A DNA stretch of 60,513 bases from an uncultured Spirochaetales bacterium (GCA_934276485.1 CAKQTE010000048.1:1-60513), one strand, 5' to 3'. Shown: positions 25,443 to 33,847, counted from the first letter of the stretch. Translations and numbers: made by a program. The notes: generated from the sequence alone by a model not told the origin.

Positions 25443-27263
25443 TTATGCCTCTCTGCCCTCTCTCTTTAGGAGCTCTTCTTTTAAAATCCTGATATTTCCA
25501 TCAATGTCCTTTTTCTTCTCCAAAAGGGAAATTGCTTCATCTGGCTCTGCTGTATCAGGAATCAGCATGAGCTGGTTTGTTAGGATTTCCCTTTGCTTTT
25601 CCAACGAACGAACCTGTATACGCATAATGGCTTCGTCGAGAGCCTGGTAATCATCTGCTGTATATTCTGGCAACGCAAATGATGTGGCTACATCGTTTCT
25701 AATCTTATCATCCGTTATCGTTGACAATAAAAGCTCTGGTGTCCTTATATCATTTCTCATGGCGTTTTCAAGCGCCATATAAATAACCTGTGCCTCTGTG
25801 TCTTCCAAGTCTCCTATTTGAAGTTTTCTTCTATAGGTCTTGAAGGCATCCCTGTGATTTACCAAGAACAATACAGCAAACAAATCATATGTATGCCTTG
25901 GTATTCCATAATCAATCTCTTTGTCTTCTTCTTTCTCTCTTATCTGAACCTTTCTGTTTTGAGAAACATTGAGGTCAGCTTTGACATTTTGCTCGCTTGT
26001 TCCAAGAATAGAAGCTATTTGCAATATATAGCTATCACGCTCTACAGAACTTTGAGTAGAAAGTATGAATTCAGCAAGAGATTTTACGAAATCTGACTTT
26101 CCTTTCGCATTCGTAATATTATAGCTATTTCTTGCCCTTTGGACAAGATACTCAAATCCTGTTACAGATTTTGCAAATTCTTTTTCAACTCCTTCCTTAC
26201 CATCTTTCTCAAGTAGCTCGGAAGCATCCTTTGCACTTGTAAAACCATGGACATATACCTCTAGTCCAATTGAATGAACCATCTGTATGGCTTTTGCAGT
26301 TTCTATCTGACCGGCTTCATCACTATCAAATAGAAGATGGAATTCCTTGACTTTTGAATACCATCTTACAAGATTATTCAATTGCTCTGGAGTAAACGCT
26401 GTTCCAAGAGAAGCTATAGCAGATGTGAATCCAGCTTGATGCATAGCAACAACATCAAAATTCCCTTCGCAAAGAATTGGTTGCACGCCAGAAGAGATGT
26501 GCTTCTTGGCTTCAAAGAGACCAAAGAAGTTCTCTTTTTTTTGGTAGATTCTTGTCTCAGGAGAGTTAATGTACTTAGCTTTAGATGTTCCAGATAGATC
26601 TCGTCCACTGAATGCCAATACTCTTCCATTTTTATCCCTGATCGGGAACATCAATCTATTTGTAAATAGTGAAAGCCCCTTGTAGTTTTGACTAAATAGT
26701 CCAGAAGATGAAAGAAACTCGTCAGAGTAATCCTTGCTTCTCAAAAAGCGATATAGCCATCTACCATCCTTTGGTGCAAATCCTAGTTGGAATGTATCGA
26801 TCATCTCATCAGAGACAGAACGCTTTTTCAAATACTCCCTAGCCTCAGCTGCATCTGGATGTGTTTTCAATAGATAATTGAAAGTCTTCGATATCCTCGA
26901 ATAGACATCATAGAGCATTTGTTTTGTATCATGATCTTTGTTTGTGCGAGGACCTTCTGCAGTTTCTAGTTCTACTCCTGCTTTTGCAGCAAGCATCTCT
27001 ACAGCAGAAGTAAAGTCGATTCCTTCTTTTTCTTGTACAAGTGTGAAGATATCTCCGGAAGCATGGCATCCAAAACAATAATAACGACCGGTGGAATTAT
27101 CGATAGTGCAAGATGGAGTCTTTTCATTTCCACCACCATGGAATGGACACTTGACCCAATCTCGTCCACCTCGATGCACTACTTGGGCATAATTACTCAT
27201 CACATCTGTAATAGTAACCCTGCTTTTAATCTCATCAATTGTTTTATCTGTAAAGCGTGCCAA
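25443..27263 (-). CDS. dnaG: DNA primase DnaG
   Basis: A 606-residue primase making RNA primers at the replication fork. The N-terminal CHC2 zinc motif is present (CPFHGGG, then TPSC, then YYCFGC). The TOPRIM catalytic core shows EGNFDVVAMHQAG and LFDSDEAG. The C-terminal DnaB-interacting part is helical. The start codon is TTG at 27263, with GGAG 9 nt upstream. EGNFDVV replaces the more common EGYMDV but keeps the catalytic Glu and Asp. It is followed without a gap by rpoD. Confidence 0.96.
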   Translation of the reverse strand: MARFTDKTIDEIKSRVTITDVMSNYAQVVHRGGRDWVKCPFHGGGNEKTPSCTIDNSTGRYYCFGCHASGDIFTLVQEKEGIDFTSAVEMLAAKAGVELETAEGPRTNKDHDTKQMLYDVYSRISKTFNYLLKTHPDAAEAREYLKKRSVSDEMIDTFQLGFAPKDGRWLYRFLRSKDYSDEFLSSSGLFSQNYKGLSLFTNRLMFPIRDKNGRVLAFSGRDLSGTSKAKYINSPETRIYQKKENFFGLFEAKKHISSGVQPILCEGNFDVVAMHQAGFTSAIASLGTAFTPEQLNNLVRWYSKVKEFHLLFDSDEAGQIETAKAIQMVHSIGLEVYVHGFTSAKDASELLEKDGKEGVEKEFAKSVTGFEYLVQRARNSYNITNAKGKSDFVKSLAEFILSTQSSVERDSYILQIASILGTSEQNVKADLNVSQNRKVQIREKEEDKEIDYGIPRHTYDLFAVLFLVNHRDAFKTYRRKLQIGDLEDTEAQVIYMALENAMRNDIRTPELLLSTITDDKIRNDVATSFALPEYTADDYQALDEAIMRIQVRSLEKQREILTNQLMLIPDTAEPDEAISLLEKKKDIDGNIRILKEELLKREGREA

Positions 27264-27318
27264 GCGAATCTACTCCACTATATATTATAGAACCAAATGT
27301 CAAATTTTTAAAATAAAA

Positions 27319-27771
27319 TCAATAAGGATTTTTCTGCCCCTTCAAAATCATCACAGGAACGTTGTCTTCGTTTTGATTAAGGCACTTCTCTATATATGCT
27401 TTATCGACCTTCTTTCCCTTGTTTATACCAGGGCAACTCTTTGCCTCTTCATCCCAGGACTTTCTGTCTTCCATGATGCCTTTCCAGAATGGATATGTTC
27501 GGCATTGTACAGGGCGTCCTTGATAAATAGAACAGCCTTCTTTTGTTAGAAATATGCAATCGTAGTTGCTTTTCTCCTTGAGGCTGATCATTTGGTAGTA
27601 GCCATAATCTACATATCTACAATAAATACGAACAAATTCACTTTCGCTTATGGAAAGAGCTTTTGAGGCATTTGAAATATCGCTTTGGGAAAGAAATACA
27701 TACCCTGGTTCAGATGAACAACAATATAGACATCGCTGACAAGCAAAGCACAACCCATCTTTATAGAACAT
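27319..27771 (-). CDS. YkgJ-type CxxCxxCC cysteine-cluster protein
   Basis: A 150-residue protein with an N-terminal cysteine cluster (C8, C11, C14, C17, C18 in the segment CFACQRCLYCC) and later YDCIFL, EGCSIY and PVQCRTYPFW. This is the UPF0153/YkgJ family of putative zinc- or iron-chelating proteins, whose biochemical role is not settled. GAGG lies 5 nt before the ATG. It sits between dnaG and tRNA-Tyr on the same strand. Confidence 0.85.
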   Translation of the reverse strand: MFYKDGLCFACQRCLYCCSSEPGYVFLSQSDISNASKALSISESEFVRIYCRYVDYGYYQMISLKEKSNYDCIFLTKEGCSIYQGRPVQCRTYPFWKGIMEDRKSWDEEAKSCPGINKGKKVDKAYIEKCLNQNEDNVPVMILKGQKNPY

Positions 27772-27784
27772 CTTAACCTCGAGT

Positions 27785-27813
27785 GAAAAAAAATGCCTTC
27801 AACTAGTGAAGGC
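27785..27813 (-). terminator. Intrinsic terminator after tRNA-Tyr
   Basis: On the minus strand GCCTTCA and TGAAGGC form a 7-bp stem with a 5-nt loop, followed by ATTTTTTTT. It begins 4 nt after the tRNA 3' end. Confidence 0.9.
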
Positions 27814-27816
27814 TAT

Positions 27817-27898
27817 TGGAGAGAGAAGGATTCGGACCTTCGAAGGCTAAGCCAACAGATTTACAGTCTGCCCCCTTTGACCGCTCGGGAACCTCTCC
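27817..27898 (-). tRNA. tRNA-Tyr (anticodon GTA)
   Basis: An 82-nt class II tRNA with a long variable arm. The acceptor pairs GGAGAGG with TCTCTCC, and the discriminator is A. The anticodon loop contains CTGTAAATC, giving GTA. CCA is not encoded. Confidence 0.96.
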
Positions 27899-27918
27899 AT
27901 ACGTCAAAGACAATTAGT

Positions 27919-27947
27919 ATTTAACGAGAAATAGGGACTTTAGTCAA
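27919..27947 (-). promoter_or_regulatory. Sigma-70 promoter of tRNA-Tyr
   Basis: TTGACT (27942-27947) and TTAAAT (27919-27924) lie 17 bp apart on the minus strand, placing the transcript start about 14 nt before the tRNA. The rest of the gap to coaD (27948-28054) is AT-rich with no feature I can support. Confidence 0.7.
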
Positions 27948-28054
27948 TACGAATTTTGAAAATTTTTCACCTAAAATATCAATTATTTAATAACTTATTA
28001 TAACAAAAAGAAATAAAATGATAAAAAATTTAATGATATTTGCAATTTTCTTCT

Positions 28055-28540
28055 CTACTCATTCTCCTTGATTTTATCCAATAGTCTTTCTCTTACAAGC
28101 TCCGGAACCATTCCTTTGACATCAACACCAAAGTGAGCGAATTCCTTTATTTGAGAGGAGCGCAACAAGAAGTATTTAGTATCAGTTGGAATGAACAAAA
28201 CCTCCAATTCTGGATTGAGAATTCTGTTGTTCATAGCCATCTCAAACTCATAATTGAAATCGTCCTGAGCTCTAACACCTCTTAGCATTACATCAACTGA
28301 GAACTCACGTGCAAAGTTTGCCATAAGACCAGAGTACGATACGATTTCAATCTTATCGTTATATCTGAACAACTCCTGAAGCATTTCCACTTTCTCATCT
28401 TTTGAAAACAAGGACTTCTTCTTTATATTGTCAGCAACAACTACATAGACTTTATCAAAGAGCTTTGCAGATCTCTCGATTATATTGATGTGCCCCATTG
28501 TTGGTGGATCAAAGGACCCTGGAAACATTGCTTTCTTCAA
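28055..28540 (-). CDS. coaD: Phosphopantetheine adenylyltransferase
   Basis: A 161-residue enzyme making dephospho-CoA from phosphopantetheine and ATP, the fourth step of CoA synthesis. The nucleotidyltransferase motif PGSFDPPTMGH is at about residues 7-17, and the C-terminal ISS/TxxE-type region is represented by YFLLRSSQIKEFA. The probable start is TTG, overlapping the TGA stop of the upstream gene, with GAGGG 9 nt upstream inside that gene. An ATG four codons later would cut into the first beta strand, so TTG is preferred. The first CoA enzyme (coaX) is encoded elsewhere in the window. Confidence 0.94.
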   Translation of the reverse strand: MKKAMFPGSFDPPTMGHINIIERSAKLFDKVYVVVADNIKKKSLFSKDEKVEMLQELFRYNDKIEIVSYSGLMANFAREFSVDVMLRGVRAQDDFNYEFEMAMNNRILNPELEVLFIPTDTKYFLLRSSQIKEFAHFGVDVKGMVPELVRERLLDKIKENE

Positions 28541-29013
28541 ATCTTTAATCCCTCAACATATTCTTTCATTGCTTTGTTCTTCTCTGGAGTCTCATATTGG
28601 ATTGTCTTAACAATAATCCACTTACCCTCCTCATTCTTCTCGCATACACCAAAGCGACCTGAACCAATATAGGACAATACTTGATTCTCTTTTAGGTTTT
28701 CTTCCTCTTTAAGGCGCGCAAGTACACAATCGAAATGAACGTATTCGCCATTTTCATTCAGCATTGCCGATGCAATTGTCTCGATTCTCTGTCCACACAT
28801 AGGACAGACAGAACCAGGTTCTTGCACACTTTTTACAGGAAGGATTGGAATATTGGAATGATGTTCCCTAACAAGAGGAACACCTGCAACTTGATTTAGT
28901 GTTGAGAATCCAGAAATGACATTCTTTTGTTTCTTTTTCTTATTTGAGGATTCTTTCTTTGATTCATGGGATGCTTTGTAGCTTCCCTTGTTTCTATTCT
29001 TTGAACTTGCCAT
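28537..29013 (-). CDS. Conserved small protein with CPMCG zinc knuckle, function unknown
   Basis: A 158-residue protein. The first 30 residues are very basic and Lys/Ser/Asn-rich. A CPMCGQRIETIA knuckle lies at about residue 70, with a second HFDC about 25 residues later, together a possible zinc-binding unit. The C-terminal half contains YIGSGRFGVCEKNEEGKWIIVKTIQYE. It overlaps the coaD start by 4 nt, so the pair is translationally coupled. I do not recognise a named family. The basic tail and zinc knuckle suggest nucleic-acid or ribosome binding, which is inference only. Confidence 0.7.
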   Translation of the reverse strand: MASSKNRNKGSYKASHESKKESSNKKKKQKNVISGFSTLNQVAGVPLVREHHSNIPILPVKSVQEPGSVCPMCGQRIETIASAMLNENGEYVHFDCVLARLKEEENLKENQVLSYIGSGRFGVCEKNEEGKWIIVKTIQYETPEKNKAMKEYVEGLKI

Positions 29014-29020
29014 AGCTTGA

Positions 29021-29049
29021 TTTTAAAGCATGTTGCCATATTCAAACAA
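29021..29049 (-). promoter_or_regulatory. Possible promoter of the zinc-knuckle gene and coaD
   Basis: TTGTTT (29044-29049) and TTAAAA (29021-29026) lie 17 bp apart on the minus strand, just downstream of the terminator of the ABC importer operon. The -10 element is very close to the ATG at 29013, so this is tentative. Confidence 0.35.
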
Positions 29050-29063
29050 GGCCAAAGAAAGAA

Positions 29064-29088
29064 TTATGCCTCTACTTGAGAGGCATAA
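29064..29088 (-). terminator. Hairpin ending the Fbp/Afu-type importer operon
   Basis: TTATGCCTCT and AGAGGCATAA form a perfect 10-bp stem with a 5-nt loop. On the minus strand it is followed by TTCTTTCTTT, a broken T-run. Confidence 0.7.
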
Positions 29089-29130
29089 AAACGACTTTAG
29101 TTCATTCCATTAGACCAATGACAATGATTA

Positions 29131-30297
29131 TTATCTTCCAACAAATAGAGTTGCAGCTTTATCAAGAACTATCTTGACGCTCTCCCCTTCTTTGTAGATT
29201 GGGATATCGATCTTAGCAGGAACAGATGCATTAATCATAATCTTTCCATCCCCAACAAGAAGTTCATACTCAGTCAAAGAACCAACGAAGATAGATGAAA
29301 GAACCTTTGCACTTATTCCTTCTTCCTCGGGTCCCTTTACTGCAATATTCTCTGGTCTTGCAATCAAGATAGCATCATCTCCAACTTTAGCTTCCTCTTT
29401 GAAGCCCTGTCCTCGACGCGCTGTTATATCAACGCCCTTTATAAGCTCTGCAGTAACTGTATCATTAGTACAACTCTTTAGCTTTAGTCTGATTACATTT
29501 GCCTGTCCGATGAAATCTGCGACAAATGCGCAGCTTGGATTGTAGTAGATATCTTTTGGAGAGCCAACTTGCTCAACTACTCCCCTAGACATTACAACAA
29601 TTTTATCTGCAACAGTCAAAGCCTCTGCCTGGTCATGGGTTACATATAGTGCTGTAATTCCAAGTTTCTGCTGTAAATGTCTGATCTCTGTTCTCATGTG
29701 GATTCTTAGTTTGGCATCAAGGTTTGACAATGGTTCATCCATCAACAACAGCGATGGCTCCATTACAAGAACACGAGCAAGAGCAACTCTCTGTTGCTCT
29801 CCTCCAGATAACTCTGTTGGATAGCGTTCAGCAATATTCGGTAGTCCTACAAGATCCAATGAATCCTGTACTCTTTTCTTGATTTCTTTCTTATCAAGGC
29901 CCTTGTTTTCCAATCCATAGCCAATGTTTTTTGCTACAGACAAGTGTGGAAACAATGCATAGTTCTGGAATACAAATCCTATTCCTCTTTTGTTAACAGG
30001 AATATTGGTTACATCCCTACCTTCGATGGTAATCTCTCCACTTGAGGGTATTTCAAAACCAGCAACCATTCTAAGAGTGGTGGTCTTTCCACATCCAGAT
30101 GGCCCCAAGAAACAGACCATCTCACCATCTTTGATATTTAGATTTAGATTATTGACAGCTCTGACTTTCTCGCCATTCTTGTCAAATTCCTTGACAATAT
30201 TGCTGAGCTTAAGAACAATCTTCCTTCCATCTACTGAATCGATATCTATATTCTTTGATTTTACGTTTTCGTTCAAATCCAATTTCTTATTCTTCAT
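29131..30297 (-). CDS. ABC transporter ATPase, FbpC/AfuC/PotA type
   Basis: A 388-residue ATPase energising the importer encoded just upstream. Walker A is GPSGCGKTT, the Q-loop is VFQNYALFPH, the signature is LSGGEQQR, Walker B is LLLMDEPLSNLD, and the switch His lies in YVTHDQAEA. A TOBE-type regulatory domain fills the last 130 residues. A polar 25-residue N-terminal extension precedes the usual start. It overlaps the permease gene by 4 nt. It belongs to the ferric-iron, spermidine and hexose-phosphate subfamily, not the MsmX/UgpC sugar subfamily, but cross-use by the glycosaminoglycan importer cannot be excluded. Confidence 0.93.
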   Translation of the reverse strand: MKNKKLDLNENVKSKNIDIDSVDGRKIVLKLSNIVKEFDKNGEKVRAVNNLNLNIKDGEMVCFLGPSGCGKTTTLRMVAGFEIPSSGEITIEGRDVTNIPVNKRGIGFVFQNYALFPHLSVAKNIGYGLENKGLDKKEIKKRVQDSLDLVGLPNIAERYPTELSGGEQQRVALARVLVMEPSLLLMDEPLSNLDAKLRIHMRTEIRHLQQKLGITALYVTHDQAEALTVADKIVVMSRGVVEQVGSPKDIYYNPSCAFVADFIGQANVIRLKLKSCTNDTVTAELIKGVDITARRGQGFKEEAKVGDDAILIARPENIAVKGPEEEGISAKVLSSIFVGSLTEYELLVGDGKIMINASVPAKIDIPIYKEGESVKIVLDKAATLFVGR

Positions 30298-31991
30298 TTT
30301 TTAGCTCCCCTGTCACTTTTAAGGTAGTATTTCTGATAAGCCTTAGATGCTAATGAAATCAAGGCATCTGCAATGAATACGATGACAATCAATACAACTG
30401 AGAATGCACAAGCTTGTGTAAATTGCATCTCTGTCATGCTTTCAAGTATTCTCGCGGTCAACAACTTCCAATGCACTGAAACAAGGAAAATTGTTGCGCT
30501 GATAGCTGTCATTGAATGAATGAATAGATATCTTAATCCCGTCAATACAGCTGGAATGATCAATGGAAGAGTAACATTTGTAAATGTCTTTACATTTCCT
30601 GCACCTAAGGATGCAGATGCTTCTTCCAATGCAGGATCTATCTGCTTCAAGGAAGCCATTACAGATCTGATACTTGTTGCATAGTATCTAAAGACATATG
30701 CAGCAACAAGAATTGTAAGTGTTCCTGTAAGAAGAATAGGTTTTTTGTTGAATGCTAGAATGTAAGCAATACCTACAACGGTTCCAGGAAGAGCGTAGTT
30801 CAATAGAGCGGAGAACTCGAAGAACTTTCTTCCAATGAATTTCTTTCTTTGAAGGATATATCCAATGACAACACCAAGAATCGAACCAACGATTGTAGAG
30901 ATTATTGCAATGATCAAAGTATCAATAAGAGCACTAGAGCCTCTTGTGAACACATATCTATAGTGCTCAAGCGTAACTTTCATGTTAACGCTCCAAACCT
31001 TTACAAAAGAACCTACAACAATAATTCCATATACATATAGAACAAATGCTAGAAGGATTGCACATAGAACAGAAAATATTGCTGTGATTGCCTTTGGTAG
31101 AGGAGAAAATACAGACTGCGCACCGCTTTTTCCACTAACACTAACATAGCTTTTTTTGCCAACAGCTACTTCCTGTAGCCAGAAAACAAACAATGCTGGG
31201 ATCAATAACAAAAAAGATAGTGCTGCACCGGAGTGCATATCAAACATGCCTGTCATAGCAAGGTATGCTTGTGTTGGTAGCATCGGATATGAGTGGCTTC
31301 CAAGAATCAAAGGAGTTGCAAAATCTGCAAGAGAGGAACCAAACAAAAGCAGGAATGCGTTTGCAATACCTGGCATTGATAGAGGTATTGTAATGGTTCC
31401 TAAAATCTTATATGGGTTTGCACCCAAGGATTGAGCAGCATCATCAAGATTGGCACTCATTGTATCAAGGACAGCTGTAATAACCATGAATGCAACTGGG
31501 AAATACGTAAGGGTTTCACTGATCCATACGCCCAAGAATCCATATAGTGGAAAGTTCTTTATTCCTAATAACTTCAACAAATATCCATTTGGTCCAAGAA
31601 TAAGTGTCAATGAAATAGATGATGTAAATGGAGGAGAAATCAACGGTAGCATAACAAAGAAGCTAATGATTGCCCTTCCCCATTTTGGAATTCGTGTACG
31701 CGTAACTAATAGCGCAAACATATATCCTAAGAGAGTGCCTGTGATAGAAACAGCTGTGGCAACAACAAGAGAATTCAAGAGGGATTTTCCAGTATATACA
31801 TTGATAAAAGCCTTCTTCAAATCAGATAGTGTATAATCACTACTTGGCAGGAAAGCTACCCCTAATAGCTTTACTACTGGAAACAAGATAAATACACCAA
31901 GAATAATCCATAGAACAACCAATAACGTAAAAAGCCCAGGTTCCCTAAGAATCATCCAAGATTTCTTTTTTATTAAGGAATTACTCATCAA
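30294..31991 (-). CDS. Two-domain ABC permease, FbpB/AfuB type
   Basis: A 565-residue inner-membrane protein with about twelve hydrophobic segments, two fused permease domains (about 20-280 and 320-560). Two EAA-like loops are readable: LDDAAQSLGANPYKIL and LEEASASLGAGNVKTF. Such fused permeases serve ferric-iron, thiamine or hexose-phosphate importers. It starts with a short basic tail MMSNSLIKKK. It follows the binding-protein gene after a stable hairpin and overlaps the ATPase gene by 4 nt. Confidence 0.93.
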   Translation of the reverse strand: MMSNSLIKKKSWMILREPGLFTLLVVLWIILGVFILFPVVKLLGVAFLPSSDYTLSDLKKAFINVYTGKSLLNSLVVATAVSITGTLLGYMFALLVTRTRIPKWGRAIISFFVMLPLISPPFTSSISLTLILGPNGYLLKLLGIKNFPLYGFLGVWISETLTYFPVAFMVITAVLDTMSANLDDAAQSLGANPYKILGTITIPLSMPGIANAFLLLFGSSLADFATPLILGSHSYPMLPTQAYLAMTGMFDMHSGAALSFLLLIPALFVFWLQEVAVGKKSYVSVSGKSGAQSVFSPLPKAITAIFSVLCAILLAFVLYVYGIIVVGSFVKVWSVNMKVTLEHYRYVFTRGSSALIDTLIIAIISTIVGSILGVVIGYILQRKKFIGRKFFEFSALLNYALPGTVVGIAYILAFNKKPILLTGTLTILVAAYVFRYYATSIRSVMASLKQIDPALEEASASLGAGNVKTFTNVTLPLIIPAVLTGLRYLFIHSMTAISATIFLVSVHWKLLTARILESMTEMQFTQACAFSVVLIVIVFIADALISLASKAYQKYYLKSDRGAKK

Positions 31992-32013
31992 ACAAAGTCC
32001 TTTTTAAAAAATA

Positions 32014-32034
32014 TCCGGGCAGAATATGCCCGGA
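32014..32034 (-). terminator. Hairpin between binding-protein and permease genes
   Basis: TCCGGGCA and TGCCCGGA form a GC-rich 8-bp stem with a 5-nt loop, followed on the minus strand by TATTTTTT. A partial terminator or 3'-stabilising hairpin here would give more binding protein than membrane components, a common arrangement in importer operons. Confidence 0.7.
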
Positions 32035-32052
32035 AGATTAAAGATTACAATA

Positions 32053-33096
32053 TTATTTAGCTGTAATGACTTCGTCGACCCATCTCAGAACAAGGCGTTC
32101 TCTGTTTGCACCCTTCCATGCACTATCTGATTCGATAAGTGGCATTGTAGATAGATCGAGAGCTGGGTTAGAAACTTCTACATCAGGTCTAACTGGAACA
32201 TAGTTAATATGATTAGCCATCATAATATCACCAAGTCTCTTTGTTGAAGCCCAATCCATAAGAGCCTTTGCTGCGTTGATATTCTTGGCACCAGCTACGA
32301 TACCTGATCCTTCTGGTGAATAAGTAACTCCCTCCTTAGGGAATGAAATCTCTACTGGATATCCTTCCTGCTGAGTCTTTAGTGCATCTACAAGGTAGAA
32401 GATGCCGCCAGCAGACTGACCTGTACCGATTGGCATCAATCCACCGCCACCACTCTTTGTGTAAAGCTGAACGTTCTTGTTCAACTTCTTCTGATAGTCA
32501 TATGCTGCATCTTCGCTGCCGAGAGCATAAATAAGAGAATAGATTCTCTCTGTAGCTGTTCCTGATGTTCTAGCATCTGCCATCTGGAACTGTCCTACGT
32601 ATGCTGGATCCAAAAGATCATACCAGCTGGTTGGGATTGGAAGATTGTGTTCTTTCAAGAAGTTTGAATTAGTTACAAAGCAAAGAGGTATAAGTCCAAC
32701 ACCTGTCCAATATCCTTCTGGAGATCTGTAGTTAGCTGGGATCATATCTGCTTCTTTTGGTACATAAACCTGGAACAAACCCTTAGCAACGCCAGCATCA
32801 TAAGTATCTGATGGACCGCCCCAAAGAGCGTCTACTTGTGGGTTATCTTTCTCTGCTGTCAATCTTGCAAGAGCATCCCCTGCTGACATTCTTGTGAAAT
32901 TAACCTTGATGCCTGTATCTTTTGTGAATTCATCAAAGATAGTTGAAGCATAAGCCTCTGGCATAATTGAGTATACGTTTACAACACCTTCTGTCTTTGG
33001 AGCATCTTTAGCAGACTGCGCTTCTTGAGCACCCTGAGCAAAGATGAACGAAACAGATAGCAGAACAATTAGTAATGTAACTATTGCTTTCTTCAT
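32053..33096 (-). CDS. Fbp/Afu-type periplasmic binding protein
   Basis: A 347-residue type 2 binding protein of the FbpA/AfuA/PotD group. The signal peptide is MKKAIVTLLIVLLSVSFIFA with likely cleavage before QGAQEA and no lipobox. Motifs include WGGPSDTYDAGVAKGLF and a Gly-rich SGGGGLMPIGTGQSAGG loop. A GTG two codons upstream is in frame, but GGAG lies 7 nt before the ATG at 33096. Ferric-binding FbpA proteins coordinate iron with an adjacent Tyr-Tyr pair, and no YY occurs in this sequence, so iron is doubtful. AfuA-like hexose-phosphate or another anionic ligand is possible. It heads the operon with the fused permease and the ATPase. Confidence 0.88.
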   Translation of the reverse strand: MKKAIVTLLIVLLSVSFIFAQGAQEAQSAKDAPKTEGVVNVYSIMPEAYASTIFDEFTKDTGIKVNFTRMSAGDALARLTAEKDNPQVDALWGGPSDTYDAGVAKGLFQVYVPKEADMIPANYRSPEGYWTGVGLIPLCFVTNSNFLKEHNLPIPTSWYDLLDPAYVGQFQMADARTSGTATERIYSLIYALGSEDAAYDYQKKLNKNVQLYTKSGGGGLMPIGTGQSAGGIFYLVDALKTQQEGYPVEISFPKEGVTYSPEGSGIVAGAKNINAAKALMDWASTKRLGDIMMANHINYVPVRPDVEVSNPALDLSTMPLIESDSAWKGANRERLVLRWVDEVITAK

Positions 33097-33102
33097 ACAC
33101 AC

Positions 33103-33145
33103 TCTCCTTTTGTTTTTGAAAACAATCTCCTTTTGTTTCGAAAAC
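33103..33145 (-). repeat. Tandem 20-bp repeats in the binding-protein leader
   Basis: On the minus strand GTTTTCGAAACAAAAGGAGA and GTTTTCAAAAACAAAAGGAGA follow each other about 23 bp apart. The downstream copy supplies the ribosome site of the binding-protein gene. Each copy contains a small dyad around TTTCGAAA or TTTTGAAAA, so they may be paired regulator sites as well as a duplicated ribosome site. Confidence 0.6.
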
Positions 33146-33229
33146 GAATGTTAACTCATTCAGTTTATAGGAGATTTGCCATATTTCAAGAAAAAATAGA
33201 ATATTAAATCGAAACAAATAGCTTGAAAT

Positions 33230-33249
33230 GTGAATACAATTGTTTTCAC
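33230..33249. promoter_or_regulatory. 20-bp near-perfect palindrome, candidate operator
   Basis: GTGAATACAATTGTTTTCAC is palindromic in 18 of 20 positions (only positions 6 and 15 mismatch). It lies about 60 bp upstream of the -10-like element of the importer operon. GTGAA...TTCAC half-sites recall CRP/FNR- or LacI-type operators, but no cognate regulator can be named. Confidence 0.45.
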
Positions 33250-33404
33250 TAAGAGACTTTAAAGAAGAGCTGAAATACCGTTTTATTTAAAATAAGAGGT
33301 TTGTTTGACTTTCATCATATATCCTTAAGGAAATGATTTTCGAATCAGAAATTAATCAGTGATTTTGTTTTATACACACAATAATCAATAAATAAAAATT
33401 AAAA

Positions 33405-33422
33405 TGGAGCATTAAAGCTCCA
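33405..33422 (-). terminator. Second terminator of the rplS operon
   Basis: TGGAGC and GCTCCA form a 6-bp stem around 6 nt, followed on the minus strand by TTTTAATTTTTATTT. It lies 29 bp beyond the first terminator. Confidence 0.65.
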
Positions 33423-33450
33423 CTTGTTAACAAACTCTTTATATGAAGAG

Positions 33451-33480
33451 AAAAAAATTTGGAGCCACCGAAATGACTCC
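33451..33480 (-). terminator. Terminator of the ffh-rplS operon
   Basis: On the minus strand GGAGTCA and TGGCTCC form a 7-bp stem (one G-T pair) with a TTTCGG loop, followed by AAATTTTTTTC. It begins 9 bp after the rplS stop. Confidence 0.88.
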
Positions 33481-33488
33481 ATATAGAA

Positions 33489-33845
33489 CTATGCATTCTT
33501 CTTAACGATGAGCTCGCGAACCTTTGCAGCCTTACCAACTCTCTTCCTGAGGTAATAAAGCTTAGCTCTTCTAACACGACCCCTTCTAACAACTTCGATC
33601 TTCTCGATTCTTGGCGAGTGCATTGGGAAGATTCTCTCAACACCAACACCATAGCTGATCTTTCTAACTGTGAATGTTCTGCTGATGCCTGTGTTGTTCT
33701 TAGCAATTACGATACCTTCGAAAACCTGAATTCTCTCAGTTGTACCTTCAACAATCTTAAAGAATACTTTAATTGTATCTCCAACGCTGAAATTCTCAGC
33801 ATTTTCCTTGATCTGCTTTGCTTCAATAGCCTTAATGATGTCCAT
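33489..33845 (-). CDS. rplS: 50S ribosomal protein L19
   Basis: A 118-residue L19, a protein at the 30S-50S interface. Diagnostic segments are FSVGDTIKVFFKIVEGTTERIQ, FEGIVIAKNN and RRGRVRRAKLYYLRKRVGKAAK. The frame can be opened three codons earlier at a TTG, but AGGA lies 9 nt before the ATG at 33845. It is the last gene of the ffh operon, 2 bp after the trmD stop, and is followed by two terminators. Confidence 0.98.
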   Translation of the reverse strand: MDIIKAIEAKQIKENAENFSVGDTIKVFFKIVEGTTERIQVFEGIVIAKNNTGISRTFTVRKISYGVGVERIFPMHSPRIEKIEVVRRGRVRRAKLYYLRKRVGKAAKVRELIVKKNA

Positions 33846-33847
33846 AA

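Larger units (their letters stand above)
33097..33488. other. Control region between the importer operon and rplS
   Basis: A gene-free stretch of about 390 bp. It holds the two tandem 20-bp repeats before the binding-protein gene (33103-33145), a -10-like TATAAA on the minus strand (33164-33169) with a poor -35, a 20-bp near-perfect palindrome (33230-33249), and two terminators of the rplS operon (33405-33422 and 33451-33480). From 33250 to 33400 it is AT-rich and I see no gene. Confidence 0.6.

Noticed and set aside
24628..25650. Long serine-rich reading frame on the plus strand
   Set aside because: It is the antisense of the Glu/Asp-rich part of rpoD; GAA/GAG/GAT codons read backwards give Ser-rich sequence. 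No ribosome site.
27271..27300. TTGACA and TATAAT upstream of dnaG
   Set aside because: The spacing is only 8 bp, too short for one sigma-70 promoter; the -10 may be used with another -35, but I cannot set it.
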